Below, one piece after another: positions 1-7,713 of a stretch of 64,000 nucleotides of DNA. The notes beneath the pieces were generated by a model. That model was not told where the DNA came from. It did no database searches and saw nothing but the letters and a program-made list of their open reading frames with translations. A program made the position numbers and the translations under genes. The stretch is from contig JAFLDQ010000001.1 of assembly GCA_017302355.1 (NCBI GenBank), positions 32,622 to 96,621 on the forward strand, read 5' to 3'. The stretch is from Dechloromonas sp. Lineage in GTDB: Bacteria > Pseudomonadota > Gammaproteobacteria > Burkholderiales > Rhodocyclaceae. The stretch's first letter is position 1. Every line of letters begins with the position of its first letter.

Positions 1-1229
1 CCGGCCGGCTGCATCGGGCGGCGCGGGGCCATGCGCGGCGCCGGGTCGCGCAGGATCAGCACGGGCACCGAGAACGGCGCCAGGCGCTCGAGGAAGTCGA
101 GCAGTTCGAGGACCGGCGAGTTGCGGAAGAAGCGCGCCGCCGGCGTTTCGATCCAGATGCGGTCGGCGTAGGCGAGCAGCTCGTGGGGTCGGTCGCCGAA
201 GCCGTCGCGGTCGCGGTCGAAGCCTTCGTACTCATCCCAGTAGTTGCCCAGCCAGGTGTCGTTCAGCGGGTCGCCGTCGCCGATGACGACCACCGGCCAC
301 AGGTTGCTGCGGAAAGTGTTGCCGATGGCGATGTGGCCGCCCCTGACGCCGTAGAAATAAATGCCGGTGATGTTGTGGGCGACCAGGTTGTCGAGGAAGA
401 CGATGCGGTTGAGCGGGTCCAGCGGCGAATCGGCCATGATGCCGTGCGCGCAATGGACGATCTCGTTGCCGATGACCAGCGCCGCCGAGGTCTCCTTGAG
501 CGCGATGCCGGCGCCCGAGGCGTCCATGGCGTGCACGATGCGGTTGTCGCGGATGGTCAGGCCGTCGGAATTGAGGGCGATGATGCCGGTCGAGTTCCTT
601 TCGAGCCGGTTGCGGTCGACCAGGCTGCGATGGGCAAAAAGGAAGTTGAAGGCGCGCCGGCTATCGCGGATCGTGTTGCCGGTGAAGCGGTTGCGCGGCG
701 AATTGGTCACGGTGATGTCGCGGATCTGCGCGATGTCGTTGTTCTCGATGCGGTTGCCGGCGCTGTACCAGAGGCGCAGGCCGTCGCCGCGGTCGGCGGA
801 ATCGACGGCGCGCGAGCGGATACGGTTGCCGCGCACCACGCTGTCGCCCACCTTGTGCAGCGAAATGCCGAACAGGACGTCGTCGATCACGTTGTCCTCG
901 ATCAGCAGGTGGCTGCCTTCGGCCATCAGGGCGCCGTCGAGCTGGTCGTGCGAATCGCCGCTGCCGCGCAGGGTCAGGCCGCGCAGGGTGACGTGGTCGG
1001 CCTTGACGGTGAGGACGGTGCCGTGGCCGCCGGCATCGATGACGACCTGGCCGTCGCCCTCCAGCGTCAGCGGCTTGGAAATGACCGCCGGCCCCTGGTA
1101 GGTTCCCGGCGGCAGGCGGATGCGGGCGCCCGGCAGCGCCGTGTCGAGCCAGGGCTGGAGCGGCAGGGCGGCCAACGCCGGCAGGGCGGCGGCCAGGCCG
1201 GCGATGAAGACGAGGCGGACGAAGTTCAT
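1..1229 (-). CDS. nosD: NosD-like nitrous oxide reductase maturation protein (3' end outside window)
   Basis: Periplasmic accessory protein for assembling the copper sites of nitrous oxide reductase; NosD works with the NosFY ABC transporter. The visible 409 residues begin with a short signal peptide ending near 'PALAALP'. They continue as repeated right-handed beta-helix rungs with motifs such as 'IEDNVIDD', 'VRGNRIRS' and 'IRDNRIVHA', the pattern of periplasmic copper-binding/CASH-domain proteins. The C-terminal signature 'GNYWDEYEGFDRDRDGFGD' followed by 'ADRIWIETP' is typical of NosD rather than a generic beta-helix protein. The ATG at 1229 is the only start that keeps the signal peptide. 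The frame is open to the window edge, so the end is missing; nosFYL would be expected to the left. It is the first gene of its unit, because a terminator facing it lies just upstream. Confidence 0.88.
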   Translation of the reverse strand, partial: MNFVRLVFIAGLAAALPALAALPLQPWLDTALPGARIRLPPGTYQGPAVISKPLTLEGDGQVVIDAGGHGTVLTVKADHVTLRGLTLRGSGDSHDQLDGALMAEGSHLLIEDNVIDDVLFGISLHKVGDSVVRGNRIRSRAVDSADRGDGLRLWYSAGNRIENNDIAQIRDITVTNSPRNRFTGNTIRDSRRAFNFLFAHRSLVDRNRLERNSTGIIALNSDGLTIRDNRIVHAMDASGAGIALKETSAALVIGNEIVHCAHGIMADSPLDPLNRIVFLDNLVAHNITGIYFYGVRGGHIAIGNTFRSNLWPVVVIGDGDPLNDTWLGNYWDEYEGFDRDRDGFGDRPHELLAYADRIWIETPAARFFRNSPVLELLDFLERLAPFSVPVLILRDPAPRMAPRRPMQPA

Positions 1230-1266
1230 CAGTGCCGCATTAGGCCATCGGCGCCCGATTCGGGCG

Positions 1267-1280
1267 TGGACCTGCGTCAA
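1267..1280 (-). promoter_or_regulatory. FNR/DNR-like half-conserved site upstream of nosD
   Basis: On the minus strand this reads TTGACGCAGGTCCA, which resembles the TTGAC-N4-GTCAA form of Crp/Fnr-family anaerobic regulator sites with one mismatch in the second arm. It lies about 40-50 bases upstream of the nosD ATG, where an activator of denitrification genes would be expected. The match is partial and the spacing to a promoter is not established. Confidence 0.3.
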
Positions 1281-1332
1281 GTTTTTTGGATGTTCGCCTT
1301 GTCCGCTTGCCTGAAGGGCGTGGCGTAAACAA

Positions 1333-1358
1333 GAATGCCCGCCGGGTGGCGGGCATTC
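1333..1358 (-). terminator. Rho-independent-type terminator for the parvulin gene
   Basis: A perfect 11-bp inverted repeat (1333-1343 pairing with 1348-1358) with a 4-base loop. Read on the minus strand it is followed by TTGTTTA, so it points away from the parvulin gene and towards nosD. Without the intervening MITE it would begin about 20 bases after the parvulin stop codon, so it is most likely that gene's original terminator. Confidence 0.7.
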
Positions 1359-1380
1359 TCGCGGACTGCGGGGTTGCTTA

Positions 1381-1644
1381 GGGCGTGTTCACAGTAACCG
1401 GCGGGACTGCGTTTGCCGTGGCGGGATGGGCGCCAAGGCGCGAGGTGCAGGGAATGGTCGTTCCATTCCCAAGCCGAGCAACGCCGGCGACCGCCCGCCA
1501 CGGCAAACCCGAAGGGCAAGGGTCTGGCGGGGCGCATTGCCGCGTTGCCGCTCGCTTGTGCAGATCACTGCACTGCGCGACCGGCGCCTTGCACTGCCCC
1601 CCGCCAGGCCCTTGCGCAGCCCGTCGCTTACTGTGACCACGCCC
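1381..1644. mobile_element. 264-bp MITE-like element with terminal inverted repeats and TA duplication
   Basis: The ends GGGCGTGTTCACAGTAA (1381-1397) and the reverse complement of 1628-1644 match at 16 of 17 positions, and similarity continues inward for about 30 bases with small gaps. Both ends are flanked by TA (1379-1380 and 1645-1646), consistent with a 2-bp target duplication. The interior folds into two large stems: 1411-1425 pairs perfectly with 1494-1508 and encloses a second hairpin (1450-1457 with 1463-1470), and 1516-1532 pairs with 1599-1615 with one mismatch. No credible coding sequence is present, so it is a non-autonomous element needing a transposase from elsewhere. TA duplication would suit Tc1/mariner-IS630-like or some IS5-like transposases; the family is not determined. 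Confidence 0.8.
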
Positions 1645-2447
1645 TAATTGACCTTGGCGCTCTCGCGCAGCTTCTTGACCAGTTGCTCGACCTGCTGCTG
1701 CTGTGCGCGCTGCTGCAGCTGCGGCTTGACCTGGTCGAACGGCGGCGGGGTCAGCGGACGGGTGTCTTCGAGCTGGATGACGTGATAGCCGAAGTCGGTC
1801 TTGACCGGCGTCTTGGTGTATTCGCCCTTCTTGAGCTTGGTCAGCGCCTCGGAAAACGGCTTGACGAAGGTGCTCGGCGAGCTCCAGCCGAGTTCGCCGC
1901 CATTGTCCTTGGAGCCCGGATCCTTGGACTGCTTGGCCAGCTCGGAGAACTTCTCGCCCTTGTCGAGCTTGGCGACGATGGCCTTGGCTTCATCCTCGGT
2001 GGCGACCAGGATGTGCCTGGTCTTGTACTCGGTCGAGCCGAGGTTGGCCTTGATCGTCTCGTAATCCTTCTTCAGCTGGTCTTCGCTGACCGGGTTGGCG
2101 CGCACGTAATCGGAGAGATACGCCTGGATCAGGACGGCCTGGCGGGCGAGTTCCATCTGGCCCTGAACCTCGGATTTCTTGTCGAGACCCTTCTTCCTGG
2201 CTTCCTGGACCAGCAGCTCGCGGCGGATCAGTTCTTCCTTGACGGCGTTCTGCAGTTGCGGCGAATCCGGCGCGCCCTGGGCCTTTTGCTGGGCGACGAA
2301 GGCGTTGTAGGTGTTCTGCGAGATGGCCGTGCCATTGACGGTGGCAACCGCGCCGGAGCTCGTGCCGCCCTTGTCGGCAGCGAAGCCCGGGGCGGATGCG
2401 AGGGCGCCAGCCACGAGCAGAGCGGCCAGAGGGGAGACTTTGATCAT
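1644..2447 (-). CDS. Secreted parvulin-type peptidyl-prolyl cis-trans isomerase
   Basis: 267 residues. An N-terminal signal peptide (hydrophobic 'LAALLVAGALASA' ending near 'PGFAA') sends it to the periplasm, where PpiC/PpiD/SurA-type isomerases help fold exported proteins. The N-terminal half is a helical chaperone-like region rich in Lys and Gln. The parvulin domain spans about residues 140-235 and includes 'TRHILVATEDEAKAI', 'SKDPGSKDNGGELGW' and 'FGYHVIQLED', the usual core motifs. The tail is Gln-rich. It lies 36 bases after the BolA-like gene on the same strand and probably belongs to that operon. The stop codon TAG uses the terminal G of a MITE; in the reconstructed empty site the stop would be TAA at the same place, so protein length is unchanged. 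Confidence 0.9.
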   Translation of the reverse strand: MIKVSPLAALLVAGALASAPGFAADKGGTSSGAVATVNGTAISQNTYNAFVAQQKAQGAPDSPQLQNAVKEELIRRELLVQEARKKGLDKKSEVQGQMELARQAVLIQAYLSDYVRANPVSEDQLKKDYETIKANLGSTEYKTRHILVATEDEAKAIVAKLDKGEKFSELAKQSKDPGSKDNGGELGWSSPSTFVKPFSEALTKLKKGEYTKTPVKTDFGYHVIQLEDTRPLTPPPFDQVKPQLQQRAQQQQVEQLVKKLRESAKVN

Positions 2448-2483
2448 GCGATTTTCCTTGAGTGTTGGGTAAAGAACGTTCGA

Positions 2484-2750
2484 TTATACTTCGTCGGGTG
2501 AAAAAGCGCGGATGCTGAGCGCGTGAATTCGTCCGCGCATCAGGTCGCCGGCGGCGGCATAGACGGCCCGGTGGCGCCGGACCGTATTCTGGCCGATGAA
2601 GGCGGCGGCGACTATGGTGATTTTGTAATGGCCGCCGTCCCGGGCGCCGGCATGGCCGGCGTGGCGATGCGATTCATCCTCGATGGTCATGGAAAGCGGT
2701 TGCAGCACCGCCAGCCGCCGGCGCAGCAGTTCGACGGTTTCGCCGCTCAC
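2484..2750 (-). CDS. BolA-family protein
   Basis: 88 residues from a GTG at 2750. The GTG overlaps the TGA of the upstream YciI-like gene (GTGA), which is why I prefer it to longer in-frame starts that read through that gene. BolA proteins partner monothiol glutaredoxins in iron-sulfur cluster handling, and some bind DNA. The sequence shows the family features: an N-terminal helix, '[27 protein letters not shown]' in part ('[11 protein letters not shown]' is the signature), the loop '[16 protein letters not shown]', and the C-terminal '[13 protein letters not shown]'. The invariant histidine in 'RIHALSI' is present. Which BolA subgroup it belongs to cannot be decided by eye. Confidence 0.88.
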   Translation of the reverse strand: MSGETVELLRRRLAVLQPLSMTIEDESHRHAGHAGARDGGHYKITIVAAAFIGQNTVRRHRAVYAAAGDLMRGRIHALSIRAFSPDEV

Positions 2751-3049
2751 GCGGGCAGGACCTTCCTGAAGGGTTTGACGGTGACCCTGGCGTAGACGCC
2801 GGCGGCGACATAGGGATCGGCGCCGGCCCACGCCTCGGCGGCTGCCAGCGACGCGAATTCGCCGACCATGATGCTCCCCGAGAATCCGGCCGGGCCGGGG
2901 TCGGGCGAATCGATGGCCGGGCAGGGGCCGGCGAGAATCAGGCGGCCGTCGGCCTGCAGGGCCTGCAGGCGTTCGACGTGGGCGGGGCGGGCGGCGAGGC
3001 GCTGGTCGAGCGTCCCCGGGTGGTCTTCACCGATGATGACGTAAAGCAT
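2747..3049 (-). CDS. YciI-like protein
   Basis: 100 residues, the usual size of the YCII family, a small alpha/beta fold of unclear biochemical role. Visible family features are the N-terminal strand '[22 protein letters not shown]' in part, the histidine in '[20 protein letters not shown]', and the final '[22 protein letters not shown]' region in part. It starts immediately after the yciB stop and its own stop overlaps the start of the BolA-like gene, so the three are translationally linked. The yciB-yciI-bolA-parvulin order is common in betaproteobacteria. Confidence 0.85.
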   Translation of the reverse strand: MLYVIIGEDHPGTLDQRLAARPAHVERLQALQADGRLILAGPCPAIDSPDPGPAGFSGSIMVGEFASLAAAEAWAGADPYVAAGVYARVTVKPFRKVLPA

Positions 3050-3658
3050 CTACTGTTTTTCCTCGACGTATTTCGACAGCATCAGGCCCTGCCCGAGCAC
3101 GAACAGGAGGAGCAGACCCATGCCGCCGAAGAGTTTGAAACTGACCCAGGTATCGGTCGGAAAGTTGAACGCGACGAACAGGTTGAGCGCGCCCATGAAC
3201 GCAAAGAAAGCGATCCACGACAGGTTGACCTTGCCCCAGACCGGATCGGGAAGGGTCAGTTGCTCGCCGAGCATCGCCTTGATCGGGTTCTTTTTCAGAA
3301 CCAGCGCGGCGAAGGCCATGCTGCCGGCGAACACCCAGTAGAGGATGGTCGGCTTCCACTTGATGAAGGTCTCGTCCTGAAAGATCAGGGTCATGCCGCC
3401 GAAGACCGTGACCAGGGCCAGGCTGACCCACAGCATCTTGTCCACCTTGCCGTGGCGGAAATGCACCCAGGCGATCTGCGCCATCGTGGCGACGATGACG
3501 ACGAAGGTGGCGAGCAGGATGGGCGCCTGCTTGACGTCGACCACGGTACTGCCGAGCAGGCTGCCGGCGAGGGCGGCGGCGCCTTCCGGATTGCCGCCGT
3601 AGTACTTGAAGGTCGCGAAAAACAGGATGACGGGGAAAAGGTCGAATAGGAGTTTCAT
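3050..3658 (-). CDS. yciB: Inner membrane-spanning protein YciB (septation protein A family)
   Basis: 202 residues, near the family's typical length of about 180-200. It has five to six hydrophobic membrane segments, the first starting within the first few residues ('[17 protein letters not shown]'). The conserved N-terminal '[10 protein letters not shown]', the central '[16 protein letters not shown]' and '[19 protein letters not shown]' identify the family. YciB proteins sit in the cytoplasmic membrane and have been linked to cell envelope integrity and septation. It lies 42 bases after bioD on the same strand and abuts the YciI-like gene. Confidence 0.92.
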   Translation of the reverse strand: MKLLFDLFPVILFFATFKYYGGNPEGAAALAGSLLGSTVVDVKQAPILLATFVVIVATMAQIAWVHFRHGKVDKMLWVSLALVTVFGGMTLIFQDETFIKWKPTILYWVFAGSMAFAALVLKKNPIKAMLGEQLTLPDPVWGKVNLSWIAFFAFMGALNLFVAFNFPTDTWVSFKLFGGMGLLLLFVLGQGLMLSKYVEEKQ

Positions 3659-3700
3659 GGCGGGGGATTATAACCGGTGCCGGTTTTCGGGCGCACGCCG

Positions 3701-4369
3701 TCAACCGCCGGGGGGCAGGTCGAGGCGGGCGGCGGCGGCGGCCGGCCGGCCGCTGGCGATGCGTGGCACGCTGCCGAGCAACGGCGCGCCGAGGCGTTCG
3801 CGCAGGGCAGCGATGTTGTCATCGACGCGGGCCATGCCGGGGTCGACCGTGTTGGCGACCCAGCCGGCCAGCGTCAGGCCACGGGCGGCGATGGCCTCGG
3901 CGGTGAGCAGGGCATGGTTGAGGCAGCCGAGCCGGAGGCCGGCGACCAGGATGACCGGCAGGCCGAGGGCGACGGCGAGATCGGCGCTGTCGCGGTCGAC
4001 ATCCAGTGGCACGCGGAATCCGCCGACGCCCTCGACGATGACGACGCCGGCCTGGCGCCGCGCGCTGGCGCAGGCGGCGGCGATCCGGGCGAAGTCGATG
4101 CTGACGCCAGCTTCGGCGGCGGCGAGGTGGGGAGCGATGGCCGGGGCGAAGCGGTAGGGGTTGATGACTTCTTCCGCCAGAGCGACGTTGCTGGCGGCGC
4201 GGATGCGCTCGACGTCGTCGTTCCTGCCGGCAGCGTCGGTGCCGGCCGCCACCGGCTTGATCCCGGCCGCGGTCAGGCCCAGCTGGCGGGCGCGGTGGAG
4301 CAGGGCGCAGGTGATGAAGGTCTTGCCGATTTCGGTATCGGTGCCGGTCAGGAAGTAGGCTTGGCTCAT
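3701..4369 (-). CDS. bioD: Dethiobiotin synthase
   Basis: 222 residues. BioD carboxylates 7,8-diaminononanoate to dethiobiotin using ATP and CO2. The P-loop-like start 'YFLTGTDTEIGKTFITCAL' carries the family's GTDTxIGKT motif at about residues 8-16, followed by 'AGIKPVAAG' and 'NPYRFAPAIAPHLAA'. The second nucleotide region 'VIVEGVGGFRVPL' is also present. The start ATG overlaps the bioC stop (ATGA), so the two are coupled. It is the last biotin gene of the bioF-bioH-bioC-bioD run; yciB follows after 42 bases. bioA and bioB are not in the window. Confidence 0.95.
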   Translation of the reverse strand: MSQAYFLTGTDTEIGKTFITCALLHRARQLGLTAAGIKPVAAGTDAAGRNDDVERIRAASNVALAEEVINPYRFAPAIAPHLAAAEAGVSIDFARIAAACASARRQAGVVIVEGVGGFRVPLDVDRDSADLAVALGLPVILVAGLRLGCLNHALLTAEAIAARGLTLAGWVANTVDPGMARVDDNIAALRERLGAPLLGSVPRIASGRPAAAAARLDLPPGG

Positions 4370-5130
4370 TTGCGGGCGTGCAGGGTGAGGACGTCGTAGG
4401 TCAGCGGCAGGCCTTCGGGCAAGCGCAACGCCTCGGCGGCCAGTTCGGCGCGGGCGAAGGCGTCGCGGCTCAGGAGAGCGGTGCGCCGCCCGGCGCCGAT
4501 CTGGTTGGCGCCGATCGCCTTGACCGCGCGCAACAGGGATTTGAAGTCGGCGTAATGGGCGGTTTCCGTGTGTTTTCCGACGTCGACCGCGACAAACCCG
4601 GCTTCGGTCGCCAGGTGGCGGATTTCTTCCGGGGAGTGGAAGGAGAGGGTGTGACGATGCGCATCGATCCCGGCGAATGCCGTGCGCAGTTCATGGAAGG
4701 TCGCGGGGCCGAGGCTGGCGAGGGCGAGCGCGCCGCCATCCGCCAGCACACGCCGCGCCTCGGCGAGCGCGGCGGGCAGGTCGCACCACTGCACGGCCAG
4801 GCTGGACCAGTAGAGGTCGATGCTGGCTGGGGCCAGCGGCAGACGTTCGAGGTCGCCGGCCAGCAGCGAGCACGGTTCGGCGATGCGGCGCAGCATGGCT
4901 GGCGCGAGGTCGAGGGCGATCGCGTGGGCCGCCGGGTAGCGCTGGCGCAGCAGCGGCAGCGCGAAGCCGGTGCCGCAGCCGGCATCGAGGATGTGGTGCG
5001 CCGTGATGGCGGCGGGCAAACCGGCGGCCAGACGGGCGCAGACGCGACGCTGGACGACGGCGGCGGCGTCATAGGTCGGCGCGGCGCGCTCGAAGGAATT
5101 GCGGATGCGCGCCTTGGAAGGTCTACTCAT
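4366..5130 (-). CDS. bioC: Malonyl-ACP O-methyltransferase
   Basis: 254 residues. BioC methylates the free carboxyl of malonyl-ACP with S-adenosylmethionine so that fatty acid synthase can build pimeloyl-ACP. The N-terminal 'SFERAAPTYDAAAVVQ' is the BioC signature. The SAM-binding glycine motif 'HILDAGCGTGFALPLL' follows at about residues 47-62, then 'LDLAPAMLRRI' and 'LYWSSLAVQWCDLP'. The gene overlaps bioH upstream by 8 bases and bioD downstream by 4. Confidence 0.94.
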   Translation of the reverse strand: MSRPSKARIRNSFERAAPTYDAAAVVQRRVCARLAAGLPAAITAHHILDAGCGTGFALPLLRQRYPAAHAIALDLAPAMLRRIAEPCSLLAGDLERLPLAPASIDLYWSSLAVQWCDLPAALAEARRVLADGGALALASLGPATFHELRTAFAGIDAHRHTLSFHSPEEIRHLATEAGFVAVDVGKHTETAHYADFKSLLRAVKAIGANQIGAGRRTALLSRDAFARAELAAEALRLPEGLPLTYDVLTLHARK

Positions 5131-5836
5131 TCAGGAAGGCTTGCACCCGATCGAGGAACTCTTCCGGTCTGGAAATAAACGGGGCGTGGGCGCAATCGGC
5201 GAAGACGGCGAGGCGTGCGCCGGGAATCAGCGCCGCCAGCGCCTCGGCGGCGGGCAGGGGCATCAGCGGATCGTTGGCGCCGTGGACCAGCAGGGTCGGC
5301 GCCCTGACCAGCGGCGCGAGCGGGCGCATGTCCACGTCGCGCAACCAGCCCAGCCCGGTGGCCAGCGTGGCGGCGGGCGGCAGCGGGTCGGCGAGGTCGA
5401 GCAGGGTGCGCGTGACCTCCCTGGCGCGCGCGTCGCCGCGGTTGAAACCGCCGACGAAGCGCGGCAGGATGGCTTCGATGTCGGTGGCGACATTGGTCGC
5501 GAACTCGGCCAGCATCTCCGGCGGCATCGCGTGTGGCCAGCCCGCGCGCTGCACGAAGGATGCCGTGCCGGCGATCAGCACCAGCTTGCCGACCTTGTCC
5601 GGGGCGCGTGCGGCGATGGCCAGCGCCAGCTGGGCGCCGAGCGACCAGCCGCCAAGGTGGGTCACCGGCGGCAGGCGGGAAGCGATGTCATCGGCCGCCG
5701 CTTCGAAGTCGGCGATCAGCGGCGCATCGCGGTAGCCGGGCAGGTCGATGATCGTCCCGTGCAGCGCGTCGACCGCGGCGAGTTCCGGGCCGCGCCCGAC
5801 GCACCAGCCGGGAAGGAATACGAAAGGAGCGCTCAA
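5123..5836 (-). CDS. bioH: Pimeloyl-ACP methyl ester carboxylesterase
   Basis: 237 residues from a TTG at 5836. BioH removes the methyl group from pimeloyl-ACP methyl ester and so ends the BioC-BioH detour through fatty acid synthesis. It is an alpha/beta hydrolase: oxyanion region 'VFLPGWCVGRG', nucleophile elbow 'GGWSLGAQLAL', acid 'VHGANDPLMPL' and histidine 'FADCAHAPFISRP'. I chose the TTG because it overlaps the bioF stop (TTGA) and places 'APFVFLPGW' right at the N-terminus, as in other BioH proteins. A longer in-frame reading would run through bioF and adds no family sequence. Confidence 0.88.
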   Translation of the reverse strand: MSAPFVFLPGWCVGRGPELAAVDALHGTIIDLPGYRDAPLIADFEAAADDIASRLPPVTHLGGWSLGAQLALAIAARAPDKVGKLVLIAGTASFVQRAGWPHAMPPEMLAEFATNVATDIEAILPRFVGGFNRGDARAREVTRTLLDLADPLPPAATLATGLGWLRDVDMRPLAPLVRAPTLLVHGANDPLMPLPAAEALAALIPGARLAVFADCAHAPFISRPEEFLDRVQAFLNE

Positions 5837-7011
5837 GCCAGTTCCTTGATGACATGAATCAGGTGGTCGATGTCGTCTGCCGTGTGCGCCGCCGAGACCG
5901 AGATGCGCAGCCGTGCGGTACCCTGCGGCACGGTCGGCGGACGGATCGCCGGCACCCAAAGTCCGCGCTCCCAGAGCGCGGTCGACAGCGCCAGCACGGC
6001 CGCGTTCTCGCCGACGATCAGCGGCTGGATGGCCGTGGCCGACGGCAGCAGGCGCCACGGCAGTCCGGCCAGTCCGTCGCGCAACTGGCCGATGCGGGCG
6101 AACAGATTGGCGCGCCGGGCGTCGCCGTGTTCGATGATTTCCAGGCTCTTCGCCAAAGCGCAGGCGACGGCGGGCGGCGCGGCGGTCGTGAAAATATAGG
6201 TCCGTCCCTTCTGCAACAGGTATTCGATCGCCGTTTGCGACCCGGCGACGAAGGCGCCGCCGACGCCGGCCGCCTTGCCGAGCGTCCCCATCAGCAGCAG
6301 GCGCGGGTGATACGGCAGGTTGAAGTGGGCGAGGCTGCCACGGCCCTGCGGCCCGAGCACGCCGAAACCGTGCGCGTCGTCGATGACCAGCCAGGCCTCG
6401 TGGCGCTCGGCCAGCGCGAACAGGGCGGGCAGCGGGGCGAGGTCGCCATCCATGCTGAACACCGCGTCGCTGACGATGATCTTGTTCGGCGCTTCACTCA
6501 CCGCCAGCAATTTTTCCAGCGCCGCCATGTCGCAGTGCGGGTAGCGCTGGAGGTTGGCCCCGCCGGCCTTGGCCAGTTGCATCGCGTCGATCAGCGAGGC
6601 GTGGTTCAGTTTGTCCGAGAAGATCATTGCGCCGCGCGCGGCGAGGGTCGGGACGATGGCGAGGTTGGCGAGGTAGCCGGTGGAGAAGGTCAGCGCGCGC
6701 GGGAAGCCGGTGAAGGCGGCCATTGCCTGCTCCAGCGTTTCATGCGGCGCCAGATGGCCGCTGACCAGATGCGAAGCGCCGCTGCCGGCGCCCCACTCCA
6801 GCGCGCCGTCGGCCAGCGCCCGGGCGATGTCGGCGTTGCCGGCCAGCCCGAGATAATCGTTGCTGGCGAAATTGAGCACCTTCTTGCCGTCGACCGCGGC
6901 AGTCCGGCCACAGGGTGATTCGAGCACACGGCGGCGGCGGGTGAGGCCGGCGGCGGCGATGTCCTGCAACTGCGCGGCGAGTTCGGTGGTCAGGCGGTCT
7001 TCGGGATTCAT
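5833..7011 (-). CDS. bioF: 8-amino-7-oxononanoate synthase
   Basis: 392 residues, normal family length. This PLP enzyme condenses pimeloyl-ACP with alanine to give 8-amino-7-oxononanoate. Seen motifs include 'NFASNDYLGLAGN' (about residues 48-60), 'DAVFSMDGDLAPL', the cofactor-binding 'DDAHGFGVLG' and the lysine-containing 'GTLGKAAGVGGAFVAG'. The ATG lies only 3 bases after the stop of an upstream PIN-type toxin gene, with no room for a separate promoter, so bioF appears to be co-transcribed with the toxin-antitoxin pair. Its stop overlaps the TTG start of bioH. Confidence 0.95.
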   Translation of the reverse strand: MNPEDRLTTELAAQLQDIAAAGLTRRRRVLESPCGRTAAVDGKKVLNFASNDYLGLAGNADIARALADGALEWGAGSGASHLVSGHLAPHETLEQAMAAFTGFPRALTFSTGYLANLAIVPTLAARGAMIFSDKLNHASLIDAMQLAKAGGANLQRYPHCDMAALEKLLAVSEAPNKIIVSDAVFSMDGDLAPLPALFALAERHEAWLVIDDAHGFGVLGPQGRGSLAHFNLPYHPRLLLMGTLGKAAGVGGAFVAGSQTAIEYLLQKGRTYIFTTAAPPAVACALAKSLEIIEHGDARRANLFARIGQLRDGLAGLPWRLLPSATAIQPLIVGENAAVLALSTALWERGLWVPAIRPPTVPQGTARLRISVSAAHTADDIDHLIHVIKELA

Positions 7012-7014
7012 CGC

Positions 7015-7419
7015 TTACACCAGCTTGAAATGCTTGCGCCCGGGCAGGCGGCAGGTTTCGAAGTCCGCACGGTCCAGCGTCCAGATGTTGGTGCAGCCGG
7101 TCTTCAGCGCGGCGATGACCAGCGACGCGTCGGCCAGGTCCATCGGGCGGTCGGCGTAGCAGGTAATCCAGTCGATCGCGCTGACCAGTTCGTCGCGGCC
7201 GAGCGGCAGGATGTCCAGCCCGCCGCGTTCGATCCACTGGTAGAGCGGCAAGGCGGCGGTGACGCCGGGGGCGAGATGGGAAAATTCGGTCAATACCGCC
7301 CAGGTGGTCAGGAGGCGCCCGCGATAGGCTTTCAGGAAGTCCGTGCACCGCGCATGCGCCCGATCGCGCTTGCTGGCCAGCGCCACCAGCGGGCCGGTAT
7401 CGACGAGCAGCAGATTCAT
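7015..7419 (-). CDS. PIN-domain ribonuclease toxin of a type II toxin-antitoxin pair
   Basis: 134 residues from the ATG at 7419, which overlaps the antitoxin stop (ATGA). PIN-domain (VapC-like) toxins are Mg2+-dependent RNases. The expected acidic residues are in place: Asp in 'LLVDTGPLVAL' near residue 7, Glu in 'WAVLTEFSHL', Asp in 'DRPMDLADASLV' and Asp in 'IWTLDRADFE'. The protein ends 3 bases before bioF, so toxin, antitoxin and biotin genes share a transcript. Target RNA is unknown. Confidence 0.87.
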   Translation of the reverse strand: MNLLLVDTGPLVALASKRDRAHARCTDFLKAYRGRLLTTWAVLTEFSHLAPGVTAALPLYQWIERGGLDILPLGRDELVSAIDWITCYADRPMDLADASLVIAALKTGCTNIWTLDRADFETCRLPGRKHFKLV

Positions 7420-7673
7420 GCGCGCCCGTGCTTGCGGGCAATGGCGTCCCGGGCGCGGGTCTTGGCGTTGTCCGCCAGGTCGTCCGCGCCGCTCAGCGAG
7501 CCGATGAAACCGGTTTCGCAGGCGATCTCGTAAGCGGTCTTCTCGGGCTGCGCGGCGGCAAAGCGCTGCTCGAGCAACTCGATGATCACTTCCGACTTGC
7601 TGCGCCGGGTTTCCACACAATAGCGCGCCAGCGCCTGCTCCAGACGCTGGGGGACGCGAACGGTGGTGGTCAT
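7416..7673 (-). CDS. Ribbon-helix-helix antitoxin
   Basis: 85 residues. The N-terminal 'TTTVRVPQRLEQALARYC' followed by 'RRSKSEVIIELLEQRF' has the strand-helix-helix layout of ribbon-helix-helix DNA-binding proteins. The C-terminal part, 'EKTAYEIACETGFIGSLSG', is the probable toxin-binding region. Partner and 4-base overlap with the downstream PIN toxin are typical of type II modules. A perfect 7-bp inverted repeat lies 23-40 bases upstream and is a good candidate for its own operator. As first gene of the run, it may indirectly set the transcription of the biotin operon. Confidence 0.82.
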   Translation of the reverse strand: MTTTVRVPQRLEQALARYCVETRRSKSEVIIELLEQRFAAAQPEKTAYEIACETGFIGSLSGADDLADNAKTRARDAIARKHGRA

Positions 7674-7695
7674 GCATTAGCCCCGACATTGTTGA

Positions 7696-7713
7696 TGTAT
7701 TAACGGTAATACA
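7696..7713. promoter_or_regulatory. Palindromic operator candidate of the toxin-antitoxin/biotin operon
   Basis: TGTATTA-ACGG-TAATACA is a perfect inverted repeat with 7-bp arms, 23 bases upstream of the antitoxin ATG. The position and the AT-rich arms in an otherwise GC-rich region suit an operator for the ribbon-helix-helix antitoxin. Confidence 0.55.

Noticed and set aside
183..1328. 381-codon open frame on the plus strand
   Set aside because: Antisense to nosD; composition is dominated by Val/Ala/Asp repeats typical of a GC-rich shadow, with no recognisable domain.
5837..6058. N-terminal extension of BioH
   Set aside because: The extra 74 codons lie inside bioF in another frame and contain no hydrolase sequence.
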